Of a stretch of 64,000 nt of DNA, positions 52,665 through 63,275 are shown piece after piece (within the stretch, counting starts at the first letter, position 1; each line of letters begins with the position of its first letter). Origin of the DNA: Leifsonia aquatica H1aii. GTDB taxonomy: Bacteria; Actinomycetota; Actinomycetes; Actinomycetales; Microbacteriaceae. The notes beneath the pieces are model-generated. The model was not told the DNA's origin. It ran no database searches and saw only the letters and a program-made list of their open reading frames with translations. Both the position numbers and the translations under genes were made by a program. The stretch is taken from contig NZ_AYMR01000024.1 in the NCBI RefSeq assembly GCF_000633535.1, forward strand, positions 25,838 through 89,837. Reading direction: 5' to 3'.

Positions 52665-52687
52665 AAGTGCGCAAGAATCGTGCACTT
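52665..52687 (+). promoter_or_regulatory. Quasi-palindrome before the decarboxylase gene
   Basis: AAGTGC (52665-52670) and GCACTT (52682-52687) flank GCAAGAATCGT. The TGCGCA-N5-CGTGCA pattern recalls Lrp/AsnC sites, which is weak evidence. Confidence 0.4.
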
Positions 52688-52739
52688 GGCGCCGCACGCC
52701 TGCTCATTCCGTGTGAAAGCATGGACCGCGGAGGTCCCC

Positions 52740-54116
52740 ATGAACACCCAGTCCCCGCAGTCCGCCGACCGGATGCACGCCGTCACTCCCGAGACGCGCG
52801 AGCTCGTCGACCTGGTGCTCGACTACTCGCGCCGTCGCATCCTGAGCACCGACACCCCGCTCGACAAGCCGCTGCCCGAGCACGAGCTGCGCCGCCTCGC
52901 CGGTCAGACCGTCTCGGAAGGCGGGATGGGTGCCGAGCGCGCCCTCGCCGTCTTCGAGCACGTGCTCGCGCCGGCCTGCATCACGACCGATCACCCGCAG
53001 TACCTCTCCTTCATCCCGACCGCACCGACCAAGGCGGCGACGGCGTTCGACCTCGTCGTCTCGGCCAGCGCCGTGTACGGCGGGTCGTGGCTGGAGGGAT
53101 CCGGCGCGGTCTACGCGGAGAATCAGGTGCTCGCCTGGCTCGCGTCCGAGTTCGGCCTGCCGGCGAGTGCCGGCGGCGTCTTCGTTCAGGGCGGGACGCT
53201 CGGCAACCTCTCCGCGCTGGTCGCCGCGCGCGATCACGCCCGCGCGCAGGGGCGCACCCCCTCCGGGCCCTGGGTGATCGTCTGCAGTGCTGAGGCGCAC
53301 TCCTCGGTCGCCTCCGCGGCCCGGGTGATGGACGTGGAGGTCGTGCCCGTCTCTCCCGGTGAGTCCGGCGTCCTCACCGGCGACGCCGTGCGGCCCGCGC
53401 TCGAGCAGTACGGCGAGGCGGTGTTCGCAGTCGTCGCCACCGGCGGTTCTACCAACTTCGGCATCGTCGATGACATCGCGTCCATCGCTGCGCTGAAGGA
53501 CGAGTTCCCGTTCTGGCTCCACGTCGACGGTGCCTACGGTCTGGCGGGGATGCTGTCGCCGCTCGCGCGGCCGCGCTTCGCCGGCGTCGAGCGCGCCGAC
53601 TCGGTCATCGTGGATCCGCACAAGTGGCTGTTCGCGCCCTTCGACGCCTGCGCCTTGATCTACCGCGACCCCGAGGCGGGGCGGCGCGCTCACACGCAGC
53701 ACGCCGAATACCTGGACACGCTGACCGACGCGGCCGAGTGGAGCCCGTCCGACTACGCCGTGCACCTCACGCGCCGTGCGCGCGGGCTGCCGTTCTGGTT
53801 CTCCCTGGCGAGCCACGGCGCTGCCGCCTACCGGGACGCGGTCACGGCCTCCCTGCGACTGGCCGAGCGCATCGCGGCCGAGATCGAGGGCCGCGACGGG
53901 TTCCGCCTGGTGCGCCGGCCGCAGCTCTCGGTGGTGGTCTTCGAACGCGACGGCTGGAGCCGCGAGGACTACGCCCTCTGGTCGGCTCGTCTGTTGGAGG
54001 AGCAGCGCGCGTTCGTGACGCCGAGCTCCCACGCCGGTCGGCCGAACACCCGCTTCGCCATCCTGAACCCGCTCACCACCTTCGACGACCTCGTGGCGAT
54101 CCTCGACACGATGTGA
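52740..54116 (+). CDS. PLP-dependent group II amino-acid decarboxylase
   Basis: 458 residues from the ATG at 52740, GGAGG five bases upstream. Lys295 in VDPHKWLFAPFD is the expected PLP Schiff-base lysine; HVDGAYG supplies the cofactor Asp and GSTNFGIVDD the ring contacts. The family decarboxylates aromatic amino acids, glutamate or 2,4-diaminobutyrate; the actual substrate cannot be read. It is followed by a bidirectional terminator. Confidence 0.9.
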   Translation: MNTQSPQSADRMHAVTPETRELVDLVLDYSRRRILSTDTPLDKPLPEHELRRLAGQTVSEGGMGAERALAVFEHVLAPACITTDHPQYLSFIPTAPTKAATAFDLVVSASAVYGGSWLEGSGAVYAENQVLAWLASEFGLPASAGGVFVQGGTLGNLSALVAARDHARAQGRTPSGPWVIVCSAEAHSSVASAARVMDVEVVPVSPGESGVLTGDAVRPALEQYGEAVFAVVATGGSTNFGIVDDIASIAALKDEFPFWLHVDGAYGLAGMLSPLARPRFAGVERADSVIVDPHKWLFAPFDACALIYRDPEAGRRAHTQHAEYLDTLTDAAEWSPSDYAVHLTRRARGLPFWFSLASHGAAAYRDAVTASLRLAERIAAEIEGRDGFRLVRRPQLSVVVFERDGWSREDYALWSARLLEEQRAFVTPSSHAGRPNTRFAILNPLTTFDDLVAILDTM

Positions 54117-54153
54117 CGCGCCGCCCGCGGTGAGACGCCGCCCGGGACGCGAC

Positions 54154-54184
54154 GAAGCCCCGCACCAGGACGGTGCGGGGCTTC
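54154..54184. terminator. Bidirectional terminator
   Basis: A 13-bp perfect stem GAAGCCCCGCACC (54154-54166) with 54172-54184 and a 5-nt loop, between convergent genes. Confidence 0.88.
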
Positions 54185-54201
54185 GGTCGTACGGAGTGCC
54201 G

Positions 54202-54456
54202 TCAGAGCACGTCGTCCGACTCGCCGGTGCGGCGGGTCACCCGCTCTCCGGTCGCGGGATCCACGGCCGTACGGGTGGTCGCCACGCTGCGGCGGCGGCG
54301 CGATATGAGCACGATCCCCAGGATGATGCCGACGGCGCCGGCGATCATCAGGATGTACCCCACGAGATGCAGATCGATCCAGTCGACCTGCACGTTGAGG
54401 GCGAAGGCCAGGATCGCGCCGATCACGACGAGGACGATGCCTGTGCCGAGACTCAT
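54202..54456 (-). CDS. DUF6458-family small membrane protein
   Basis: 84 residues: two helices (MSLGTGIVLVVIGAILAFAL and VGYILMIAGAVGIILGIVLI) and a basic-to-polar tail ending in RTGESDDVL. The spacing and VQVDWIDLHLVGYILM match the actinobacterial DUF6458 family, function unknown. It follows another tiny membrane gene by 13 bp. Confidence 0.88.
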   Translation of the reverse strand: MSLGTGIVLVVIGAILAFALNVQVDWIDLHLVGYILMIAGAVGIILGIVLISRRRRSVATTRTAVDPATGERVTRRTGESDDVL

Positions 54457-54469
54457 GCGGTTCCTCCGA

Positions 54470-54634
54470 TCAGACCCGGCGGCTGCCGGTCAGCATGCGC
54501 ACGAGCCAGACGATCACCGCCAGCACGAGCAGGATGATGCCGACCCACAGCAGGAAGTTCAGCGACTGGACGAAGCCTCCGGTGAGCAGCAGGACGATCG
54601 CGATGATCGCGATGATGATGAGCAGGATGTTCAT
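54470..54634 (-). CDS. 54-residue hydrophobic membrane protein
   Basis: From the ATG at 54632-54634. Two helices, MNILLIIIAIIAIVLLLTGG and LLWVGIILLVLAVIVWLVRML, then a basic GSRRV end. This type of small hydrophobic protein is common in actinobacteria, without known function. AAGGA lies a little far upstream of the ATG. It probably shares a transcript with the DUF6458 gene. Confidence 0.75.
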   Translation of the reverse strand: MNILLIIIAIIAIVLLLTGGFVQSLNFLLWVGIILLVLAVIVWLVRMLTGSRRV

Positions 54635-54683
54635 GGAGAGTGTCCTTTCCTTGACCAGACCACCGAACAACTGTTTCGGTTGC

Positions 54684-55256
54684 CTAGCAATCCCCTTGAC
54701 TCGACCCCCTTTGGGGTCTAGCCCGCGCGCGATCGGAGGCGATCCGGTCCACGGTCTCGCGCATGCGCGTGAGGAAGCGGGTCACGGTCTCCGCCTCGTC
54801 GGGGCTGAGCTCCGCGGAGGCGGCGGCGAGCCGGGCGTCCGCGGCGGCGAGCAGGGGTCCGGTCTCCCCGAGCGCGGCGCGGGTGGGCAGGAGCGTGATC
54901 GACCGGCCGTCGGTCGCGCTGCGGCGCCTCTCGACGAAGCCGCCGCCCTCCAGCCGGTCGATGAGCGCGGTGGTGGAGGCGCTGGAGATGCCGAGGTACC
55001 GACTGAGATCCTTGGCGGCCGTGTGCCGTCCCGCCGCCGTGTTGTCGAGGATGAGGCGCAGCGCCAGGAGATCGTTGTCGCCCATGCCCATCGCCGCACC
55101 GGTCCGACGGCGCATCGCCGCCTCGGCGGCGCGGTAGACCTGGAGGGCCTCGAGCACGCCGGTGTCGGGCCGGGGCACGTCGCCCCCGATGCCTGCCGCC
55201 TGATCCTCGCGATCTCCCACGCCTCCCAGCCAGGCCCGGGACGACGGCTCATGCAA
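54684..55256 (-). CDS. MarR-family regulator
   Basis: Up to 190 residues. The winged helix has GDNDLLALRLILDN, AAKDLSRYLGISSASTTALIDRLEGGGFVERRRSATDGRS and a helical dimer region. A TTG at 55254-55256 is the farthest plausible start; a GTG twelve codons in is also possible, so the first ~30 residues are uncertain. A GACCCC/GGGGTC palindrome lies in its last codons. Its targets are not evident; the two small membrane genes follow on the same strand. Confidence 0.85.
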   Translation of the reverse strand: MHEPSSRAWLGGVGDREDQAAGIGGDVPRPDTGVLEALQVYRAAEAAMRRRTGAAMGMGDNDLLALRLILDNTAAGRHTAAKDLSRYLGISSASTTALIDRLEGGGFVERRRSATDGRSITLLPTRAALGETGPLLAAADARLAAASAELSPDEAETVTRFLTRMRETVDRIASDRARARPQRGSSQGDC

Positions 55257-55361
55257 GGCCCCGCTCCGCGATTCTGAGCGTATTCACGGTGGAGAATGCG
55301 CCGGGCCCTGCTCCTGGGCGCCGCGCTCCGCGCCTCCCGATCGTGCGCGTATGCTCGCACG

Positions 55362-56594
55362 GTGGATCTGCTACTCGACCGGTACGAGCTGCGCGACCGC
55401 CTCGGTCGCGGCGGCATGGCGACGGTGCACCGCGCCTACGACCGGCAGCTCGGCCGGTTCGTCGCCATCAAGCTCTTCCCGCCGGGGACGGCCGCCGACG
55501 ATGCGCGGCGGCGTGGGGAGGCGACTGCGCTGGCCCGGCTCTCGCATCCGCATCTCGTCGCCCTCTTCGACGCCCACCTCGCGGGAGACGGCGACGAGAC
55601 CCCGAGCTTCCTGGTGATGGAGCTCGTCGACGGGGACGACCTCCGATCGCGGCTCGACGACGGCCCGCTGCCCGTCGAGCTGGCCGCGGCGGTGGCGTCT
55701 GACATCGCCGAGGCGCTGGCCGTCGTGCACAGCGCCGGGATGGTGCACCGCGACCTCAAGCCCGCCAACATCCTGCTGGCCTCCTCGAGCATCCCCGGCC
55801 GCGCACCGATCGCGAAGCTGGCCGACTTCGGGATCGCCCACCTGCTCGGGTCCGAACGGCTGACCACGGCGGGGACCGTGATCGGCACAGCGGGCTATCT
55901 CAGCCCCGAGCAGCTGCACGGCGCCGACCCGGGGCCGGCCGCCGACGTCTACGCCCTCGGCCTCGTGGTGCTGGAGAGCCTCACCGGTGTGCGGCAGTAT
56001 CCGGGGACGGCGGTGGAGGCCGTCGCCGCGCGGGCCGCGCACGATCCGCGGGTCCCGTCCGATCTCCCCGACGGCTGGCGGGGGCTGCTGCTGGCGATGA
56101 CGAGCGCGGACCCGGCCGTACGGCCGACGGCCGCGGAGGTCGCGACGATGGCCGCGGTGATGGCGCCCGAGCTCGACGGGTGGATGCCGGCGGCGACGGA
56201 GTCCGCGGTCGCCACCGTGCCGGTCGCCGAGCCGGAGCCCCCGGCTCCGACGCGCGCGCTTCCCGCGACCGTGCGGCGGCGCCGCCTGGTGGTGGCGCTC
56301 GCCGCCGTGGGCACCGTCGCCGTCGTGGCGGGGGTCATCGCGCTGGCGGCCCTCCTGAATCCGCTCGGCGGGCCCGCCGACACCGGGCCGACTCCGCGGC
56401 CCACACCGAGCGTCCAGGCCCCGCCGCAGACGGTCGCGCCCGCCGTCGTCCCGACTCCTGCGCCGACGCAGGACCCCCAGGGACCCGGAGGCGAGGGGAA
56501 CAACGGCAAGGGGAACAACGGCAACGGCAACAACGGCAACGGGAACGGGAACAACGGGAACGGGAACGGGAACAAGGGCAAGGGGAAGGGCTGA
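55362..56594 (+). CDS. Membrane-anchored Ser/Thr protein kinase
   Basis: 410 residues from the GTG at 55362, six bases after a -10-like TATGCT (55350-55355), so probably leaderless. Kinase motifs: glycine loop GRGGMATV (15-22), Lys37 (AIKLF), Glu53, HRDLKPAN with Asp131, DFG 155-157. One helix follows (about 310-332), then a Pro-rich stretch and a Gly/Asn/Lys tail of GNNGNGN type. There are no PASTA repeats, so it is not a PknB-type wall sensor; what the outer tail binds is unknown. Confidence 0.93.
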   Translation: MDLLLDRYELRDRLGRGGMATVHRAYDRQLGRFVAIKLFPPGTAADDARRRGEATALARLSHPHLVALFDAHLAGDGDETPSFLVMELVDGDDLRSRLDDGPLPVELAAAVASDIAEALAVVHSAGMVHRDLKPANILLASSSIPGRAPIAKLADFGIAHLLGSERLTTAGTVIGTAGYLSPEQLHGADPGPAADVYALGLVVLESLTGVRQYPGTAVEAVAARAAHDPRVPSDLPDGWRGLLLAMTSADPAVRPTAAEVATMAAVMAPELDGWMPAATESAVATVPVAEPEPPAPTRALPATVRRRRLVVALAAVGTVAVVAGVIALAALLNPLGGPADTGPTPRPTPSVQAPPQTVAPAVVPTPAPTQDPQGPGGEGNNGKGNNGNGNNGNGNGNNGNGNGNKGKGKG

Positions 56595-56707
56595 CCCGCC
56601 CGCCGCTGCACCCCTCCCGGGTTTCGGGCGTGTGACGTTTGCCGCCCCCGTGTTACGAGTTGCCGCCTTTCCGCCCGCGGCCGACCCTCCTCGGGTAGGA
56701 AGAGAGG

Positions 56708-56800
56708 GTGCTGGTTCTCACTCTCCTCGCCTGGGCCGTCGTGGCCGTCGGCCTCGTCGTGCTGGTCGAGGCCGTGTTGCGGGATGTCGCCGACCGCTGA
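56708..56800 (+). CDS. 30-residue single-helix membrane micropeptide (candidate)
   Basis: The GTG at 56708 follows AGGAAGAGAGG. The peptide MLVLTLLAWAVVAVGLVVLV continues EAVLRDVADR: one helix and a short charged end. Third codon positions are almost all G or C, as in real genes of this genome. It stands alone between the kinase gene and the diacylglycerol-kinase-family gene. Function unknown. Confidence 0.5.
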   Translation: MLVLTLLAWAVVAVGLVVLVEAVLRDVADR

Positions 56801-56854
56801 TCGACCCGTTCGTCACGAGGGACCGGTACGGTCGAGGGGACGAGAGGACCCGAA

Positions 56855-57832
56855 TTGAGCATCGCCGCGATCGTCGTCAACCCCGTGAAGGTCGACGAAC
56901 CCGCCCTCCGGGCCGCCCTGTCCGCCGCCGAGGAGCGCTGGGGGTGGGAACCGACCCTGTGGCTGGAGACGACGGAGGACGACCCGGGCGCCGGTCAGGC
57001 GCGTGAGGCGCTGAAGCGCGGCGTCGACGTGGTGATCGCCGCGGGCGGCGACGGGACGGTTCGCACCGTCGCCGAAGCGCTCCGCGGGAGCGGGACGCCG
57101 CTCGGGCTCCTGCCGTCGGGCACCGGCAACCTCCTGGCCCGCAACCTCGGCCTCACGCTCGACGACGTGGAGAACGCGCTCGACACCGCGTTCGGCGGCG
57201 GCGACCGCCCGATCGACGTCGGCGTCGCGGAGCTGCGGGACGCCCAGGGCGCGACGACCGAGCACGCCTACCTGGTGATGGCCGGGTTCGGGATCGACGC
57301 GCAGATGATCGCCGCCACCGACGACGACCTCAAGGCGAAGGCGGGCTGGCTGGCGTACGTCAAGGCGATCGGGACCGTGCTGCGCGACAAGAACGAACTG
57401 CACCTGCGCTACCGGCTCGACGGCGGCAAGGTGCACTCGATGCGCGCGCACACCGTCATCGTGGGCAACTGCGGATCCCTGCCCGCCAATATCCTCCTGC
57501 TGCCGGATGCCGCCGTCGACGACGGGGAGTTCGACATCGTGGTGCTGCGCCCGGAGGGCTTCTTCGGCTGGGTGCAGATCGTCGCGAAGGTCTTCTGGGA
57601 GAACGGCATCCTCCGCCGCACCGGCGCCGGCCGCCGACTCATGGGCTCCGGCCACGAGATCCACGCGATGAACTACTTCAAGGGACGGGAGCTCGTCCTG
57701 CGGCTCACCGAGCCGCAGCCGGTCGACCTCGACGGCGACCTGTTCGGAGAGGTGCTCGCCATGCGCACCCGCGTCGACCCGCTGAGCCTGGTCGTCAAGG
57801 TGCCGGCGGCCCCGGACGCGGACACGCGCTGA
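56855..57832 (+). CDS. Diacylglycerol-kinase-catalytic-domain lipid kinase
   Basis: 325 residues from a TTG at 56855 with GAGAGGA upstream. Nucleotide motif GGDGT (64-68), PSGTGN (87-92) and GFGIDAQMI match the DAGK_cat/YegS family, which phosphorylates diacylglycerol, sphingosine or related lipids. The final residues overlap the convergent MarR gene by 38 bp. The lipid substrate is not known. Confidence 0.92.
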   Translation: MSIAAIVVNPVKVDEPALRAALSAAEERWGWEPTLWLETTEDDPGAGQAREALKRGVDVVIAAGGDGTVRTVAEALRGSGTPLGLLPSGTGNLLARNLGLTLDDVENALDTAFGGGDRPIDVGVAELRDAQGATTEHAYLVMAGFGIDAQMIAATDDDLKAKAGWLAYVKAIGTVLRDKNELHLRYRLDGGKVHSMRAHTVIVGNCGSLPANILLLPDAAVDDGEFDIVVLRPEGFFGWVQIVAKVFWENGILRRTGAGRRLMGSGHEIHAMNYFKGRELVLRLTEPQPVDLDGDLFGEVLAMRTRVDPLSLVVKVPAAPDADTR

Positions 57833-58244
57833 CGATCTGGACGAGGGCGGCGCGCAGCCCCGCCGGGTCGGCGACCTCCGGGAAGACCTCATCCTCCAGC
57901 CCGCGCACGGCCTCGAACGCCGTGCGGCCGGTGGGGGTGATCGCGAGCACGTGGCGTCGGCGGTCCGACGCGTCGGGCTCCCGGGTGAGGAGGCCTTCGC
58001 GCTCGAGGCGGTCGACCGTGCGGGACATCGTCTGCGCCTCCACCTGGGCGATGCGGGCGAGGTCGGCCTGCGAGGCGACGCCGAGTTCCAGCAGGTGCAG
58101 CACGATCAGCCCGGCGTGAGTGAGGCCACGGGCGTCGAGGGCGTCGGCCCAGGCGCGTTCGACCGCACGGGAGGCCGCGCCGAGCAGCCGGCCGAGCGGC
58201 CAGTTCTCCGGCCGGTGCTGATCCTCCTCGGCGCGCTGGTCCAT
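57795..58244 (-). CDS. MarR-family regulator
   Basis: 149 residues with the MarR winged helix (HAGLIVLHLLELGVASQADLARIAQVEAQTMSRTVDRLEREGLLTREPDASDRRRHVLAIT). It starts 4 bp after the alpha/beta hydrolase gene stops and is therefore in its operon; it may regulate that gene. It converges with and overlaps the lipid kinase gene. Confidence 0.92.
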   Translation of the reverse strand: MDQRAEEDQHRPENWPLGRLLGAASRAVERAWADALDARGLTHAGLIVLHLLELGVASQADLARIAQVEAQTMSRTVDRLEREGLLTREPDASDRRRHVLAITPTGRTAFEAVRGLEDEVFPEVADPAGLRAALVQIVSACPRPGPPAP

Positions 58245-58248
58245 CGCC

Positions 58249-58971
58249 TCAGAGTACAGAGACGAGCGCGGCGGTGATCGCGTCGCGCGCCTGGTCGTCG
58301 CTGATCGTGGCCGTGCCGTCGCCGGGCTGCAGGCCGTAGTCGCCGAACTGCGCGTGCGTCATGCCCGGCACCTCCACGAACGTGGCGTCCGACGGCAGCA
58401 GGTGCGCGGCGCCCTCGATCTTCGCGGGGGTGCTCAACCCGTCGTGCTCGCCGCCGATGGACAGCACGGCGAGACCGGACTGCGACAGGTCGTTCGCGCA
58501 GTAGCTGCCGAACAGGATGAGGCGCTTGACCACAGGGTCGTCCGCGAGCTGGCAGGCGCGCACGCCGCCGAGGGAGTGGCCGCCGACCGCCCACTCGTCG
58601 ACGTCCGGAGCGAGGCTCGTGAAGGTGCTGAGGGGGCGGGTGTCGAAGAAGGCCAGGTTGAGGGTGGGTTTGGTGATGACCACGGTCAGCCCCGTCTCCG
58701 CCACGGCCCCCGAAAGCTTGTAGAGATAGGCGTACGGGTCGACGCGCGCTCCGGGGATGAAGACCAGTCCCTCGCCGGAGGTGTGTCCGGTCGGCGCCAT
58801 CACGACGGCGTCCCCGGCATCCCGGATCTGCACGGCGGAATCCGTCCACGCCTCGATCGCGGCCGGCCGCTCACCCATCATGGGCGTGTTCGCCCAGCCC
58901 AGGAACCCGACGACCACCAGCACGAGCACGCCCGCGACCCATCCCGCGACGATCCCGATCCGCCTACCCAT
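58249..58971 (-). CDS. Membrane-anchored alpha/beta hydrolase
   Basis: 240 residues from the ATG at 58969-58971. An N-terminal helix (about 5-27) anchors it outside the membrane. The nucleophile elbow is GGHSLGG with Ser133; the acid is probably in GGEHDGLS and the His in GMTHAQFG. Typical of the dienelactone-hydrolase-like group that includes many uncharacterised esterases. It is coupled to the following MarR gene. Confidence 0.88.
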   Translation of the reverse strand: MGRRIGIVAGWVAGVLVLVVVGFLGWANTPMMGERPAAIEAWTDSAVQIRDAGDAVVMAPTGHTSGEGLVFIPGARVDPYAYLYKLSGAVAETGLTVVITKPTLNLAFFDTRPLSTFTSLAPDVDEWAVGGHSLGGVRACQLADDPVVKRLILFGSYCANDLSQSGLAVLSIGGEHDGLSTPAKIEGAAHLLPSDATFVEVPGMTHAQFGDYGLQPGDGTATISDDQARDAITAALVSVL

Positions 58972-59027
58972 GCCCTCCACCCTACGCCAACTCATCAGCC
59001 GGCTGACTATCCGGGCCGTCATTGCGC

Positions 59028-59087
59028 GCGAGACGTGAGTCGTTGCGGGTGTCGGGTGTTCCGCACCCGCAACGACTCACGTCTCGC
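59028..59087. repeat. Family A palindrome, copy 3
   Basis: Perfect 24-bp arms (59028-59051 and 59064-59087) beginning GCGAGACGTGAGTCGTTGCG, 12-nt loop. It lies 25 bp behind the argG stop. The arms match copy 1 base for base over about 23 bp; the loops differ. Confidence 0.93.
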
Positions 59088-59112
59088 GGAAGGGAGAGGG
59101 GAGGAGCGGGGG

Positions 59113-61051
<1,939 letters not shown>

Positions 61052-61064
61052 CCCGATATCGTAC

Positions 61065-61110
61065 CAATCAGTGATTGCACGGTGATGTGATCATCACTTA
61101 CTATGACGAT
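61065..61110. promoter_or_regulatory. MarR operators and leaderless promoter
   Basis: CAATCAGTGATTG (61065-61077) and GTGATGTGATCATCAC (61082-61097) are palindromes. -35 TTGCAC (61075-61080) and -10 TACTAT (61099-61104) with 18-bp spacing end six bases before the ATG at 61111. Both palindromes overlap this promoter, so the divergent MarR protein should repress it. Confidence 0.75.
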
Positions 61111-61731
61111 ATGCAGCTGACCATCTTCGGCGCCGGAGGGCGCACCGGCCGCCTCCTCGTATCGCAGGCCCTCGAGCGCGGCGATGACGTCACGGCCGTG
61201 CTGCGCCGGCCGTCCCAGCAGGTGGATGCCCGGGCGACCGTGCGGGTCGTCCCGGACTTCGCCGACACCGATGCTCTGCGCACGACGATGTCCGGCGGCG
61301 ACGCCGTGCTGTCGGCGATCGGTCCACGTTCACGCGCGGAAGCGCCGGTGGCCGCGCCCGCCACGCGCCTGATCCTCGCCGCGGAGCCCCGGCGCATCGT
61401 CGTCATCAGCGCCGCACCGGTCGAACCGCCTCCGCCGGACGACGGTTTCGTCAGCCGACGCATCGCCCTGCCCCTGATCGGCCGCATCCTGCGCCCCGTC
61501 TACGACGACCTGCGGGATATGGAGGACGCCTTGCGCGCCTCGCCCGCCGAGTGGACCGCCCTGCGGCCGCCGATGCTCACGAACGGTCCCGCGACCGGGC
61601 GCGCCCGCACCCGGATCGGCGGGAGCGTGCCGCGCGGATTCACCGTGTCCCGCGCCGATCTGGCGGCCGGGATGCTGGCCTGCCTCGACCGTCCGGAGAC
61701 GGTCAGGCAGGCGGTCGGCATCGCCGGGTGA
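61111..61731 (+). CDS. NAD(P)-binding atypical SDR protein
   Basis: 206 residues with the N-terminal nucleotide motif GAGGRTG (7-13), as in NmrA/YwnB-like NAD(P)H-binding proteins. A short protein without the YxxxK pair, so it may be a reductase of the NADPH-biliverdin-reductase-like type or a redox sensor. Transcription is probably leaderless under the divergent MarR regulator. Confidence 0.88.
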   Translation: MQLTIFGAGGRTGRLLVSQALERGDDVTAVLRRPSQQVDARATVRVVPDFADTDALRTTMSGGDAVLSAIGPRSRAEAPVAAPATRLILAAEPRRIVVISAAPVEPPPPDDGFVSRRIALPLIGRILRPVYDDLRDMEDALRASPAEWTALRPPMLTNGPATGRARTRIGGSVPRGFTVSRADLAAGMLACLDRPETVRQAVGIAG

Positions 61732-61746
61732 GCCGCGGGCTCCGCG

Positions 61747-62391
61747 CTATCCCCGCCCGTCCGCCGCGGGCATCGGGCAGGTGCCGCCCGGTTCGGTCGA
61801 CCGCTCGAAGTGCCACATCTCGTTCGCGAAGGTCTGGCACAGCCCCCACTCGGCACCGAAGCGATTGAGGAAGTCCATCGCGTCCGCCGTCGCGATGTCG
61901 ACCGCGTCGCCGCGGACGTGGGCGGAGTCGGCGCCGCGCTTCACCCAGCGCTCGGCCTCCTCCTCGCTCCCGTACTGCTGCACGGCCTTCGCGAAGAGCG
62001 TCTCCTGGTAGCGTTCCGAGCGCCATCCGTCGGCGATGGTGATCGGTGTCCCGCGCTCGGTCGCGACGGCCTGCGCCGAGCGGAGCGCGTCGAGGAGCGC
62101 CGGGTCGAGTCGCTGCACGGCCGGCTTGCCGCTGTCCAGCGGCAGGGACGAACCCTCGGGGATGTAGCCGTCGTCGTCGCCCAGCGCTCCCCGCTGGGCC
62201 GCACCCGCGGTGCCGTCAGCGGCGGGGGCGCCGGCGGGAGCGACGGCGGGAGCGTCGGAGGGGGCGCATCCCGCCAGCGCCAGGGTGACGGACAGGCCCA
62301 GGACGGCGGACAGGCTCAGGGCGGCGGAGAGGGACGGGGTGGCGGAGAGCGACGGGGTGGTGCCGGGCAGGCGGCGACGAGGGAAGGGCAT
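61747..62391 (-). CDS. VanY-type D-Ala-D-Ala carboxypeptidase lipoprotein
   Basis: 214 residues from the ATG at 62389-62391, GGAG five bases upstream. Lipobox L-A-G-C42 ends an unusually repetitive signal region (PSLSATPSLSAALSLSA). The M15B zinc site is S156-A-H158 with D165 (SAHVRGDAVD), and E191-M-W-H194. It trims stem peptides of peptidoglycan outside the cell. Housekeeping use is more likely than glycopeptide resistance, since no vanHAX genes are near. Confidence 0.92.
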   Translation of the reverse strand: MPFPRRRLPGTTPSLSATPSLSAALSLSAVLGLSVTLALAGCAPSDAPAVAPAGAPAADGTAGAAQRGALGDDDGYIPEGSSLPLDSGKPAVQRLDPALLDALRSAQAVATERGTPITIADGWRSERYQETLFAKAVQQYGSEEEAERWVKRGADSAHVRGDAVDIATADAMDFLNRFGAEWGLCQTFANEMWHFERSTEPGGTCPMPAADGRG

Positions 62392-62475
62392 GACTCCACC
62401 GTCGCACCGGGGGAGCGGCCGGTCGTCCGCCGCCAGGTGCATCCCGATCCGTCGAGAGAGGGATCCCCTCGGTCC

Positions 62476-63192
62476 TCACGGTGCGGCGATGCCCGCCTCC
62501 GCATCGCGCCGCGTCGCGAATCCGTCGAGCAGCAGGTCGAGGGCGAACTCGAACTCGTACTGGTCATCGCATCCGGGGCCGAGGATGGTCTCTCGTCCGT
62601 GCTGCGCGGCGGCCGCGATGCGGAGCACGCCGGGATAGTGTTCGGCGAGCCGCGCGGCCATTGCGGCGGCCTCCTCCGCCGAGGCGGGCGGCGGGGCGGG
62701 GAAGAGTTCGTGGGTGAACCCCCACATCCGCGAGCCGAGCGTGTGCATGAGTTGGTGGGTGAGGCCGGCGGAGAATCCGCCGTGGAGGAACACCCCGATC
62801 GTCCCCTCGATGTAATCGAGCACCGCCGGAGTCGGCGCCGTGCTCGACTCGATGACGTCCAGCGCCCAGGGGTGTCGTAGCAGCGACGCCCGCGCGGAGA
62901 GGATGCGCGCACGCAGGATGCGCCGCCAGTTCGCGGGATCGCCGGATCCGGCGGGCGGCGAAGCGATCGGTGCGATCTCGCGGACGACCACATCGAGCAT
63001 GCCGGCGGCGAGGTCGTCCTTTCCGGTCACGTGCTTGTAGAGCGCCATCGGCACCACGTCGAGCTCGCCCGCCAGGCGGCGCATGCTCACCGCATCGAGC
63101 GACGCGGCGTCGGCGAGATCGACCGCGCGCTGGAGCACTGCGTCCCGGTTCAGGCGGGTGCGGCGTTCGCCGGAGCCTTGTGTCGTCGTCAT
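62476..63192 (-). CDS. TetR-family regulator with TetR_C-type ligand domain
   Basis: 238 residues. The helix-turn-helix (about 14-60; LNRDAVLQRAVDLADAASLDAVSMRRLAGELDVVPMALYKHVTGKDDL) and helical C-domain resemble the tetracycline-repressor subgroup. It is divergent from the DUF4386 gene, and the paired GYGTACGGYGTACACCT sites between should be its operators. Confidence 0.93.
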   Translation of the reverse strand: MTTTQGSGERRTRLNRDAVLQRAVDLADAASLDAVSMRRLAGELDVVPMALYKHVTGKDDLAAGMLDVVVREIAPIASPPAGSGDPANWRRILRARILSARASLLRHPWALDVIESSTAPTPAVLDYIEGTIGVFLHGGFSAGLTHQLMHTLGSRMWGFTHELFPAPPPASAEEAAAMAARLAEHYPGVLRIAAAAQHGRETILGPGCDDQYEFEFALDLLLDGFATRRDAEAGIAAP

Positions 63193-63204
63193 GCGGACCT
63201 CCCG

Positions 63205-63256
63205 TTGACAAGCGTACGGCGTACACCTAATCTGCGATGGTGTACGGTGTACACCT
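63205..63256. promoter_or_regulatory. TetR operator pair and promoter of the DUF4386 gene
   Basis: -35 TTGACA (63205-63210) and -10 TAATCT (63228-63233), spacer 17, near consensus. The 17-bp sites GCGTACGGCGTACACCT (63212-63228) and GTGTACGGTGTACACCT (63240-63256) start 28 bp apart: the first fills the spacer, the second covers the start site. GGTGTACACC in the second is fully palindromic. Confidence 0.88.
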
Positions 63257-63275
63257 TTTGAGAAGGAGAGATCAC

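Noticed and set aside
54703..54718. GACCCC/GGGGTC hairpin as a terminator
   Set aside because: It lies inside the last codons of the MarR gene and is short; no sign that it ends transcription.
61747..62391. Vancomycin resistance (VanY)
   Set aside because: No vanH, vanA or vanX homologue and no VanRS pair are nearby; peptidoglycan trimming is the simpler reading.
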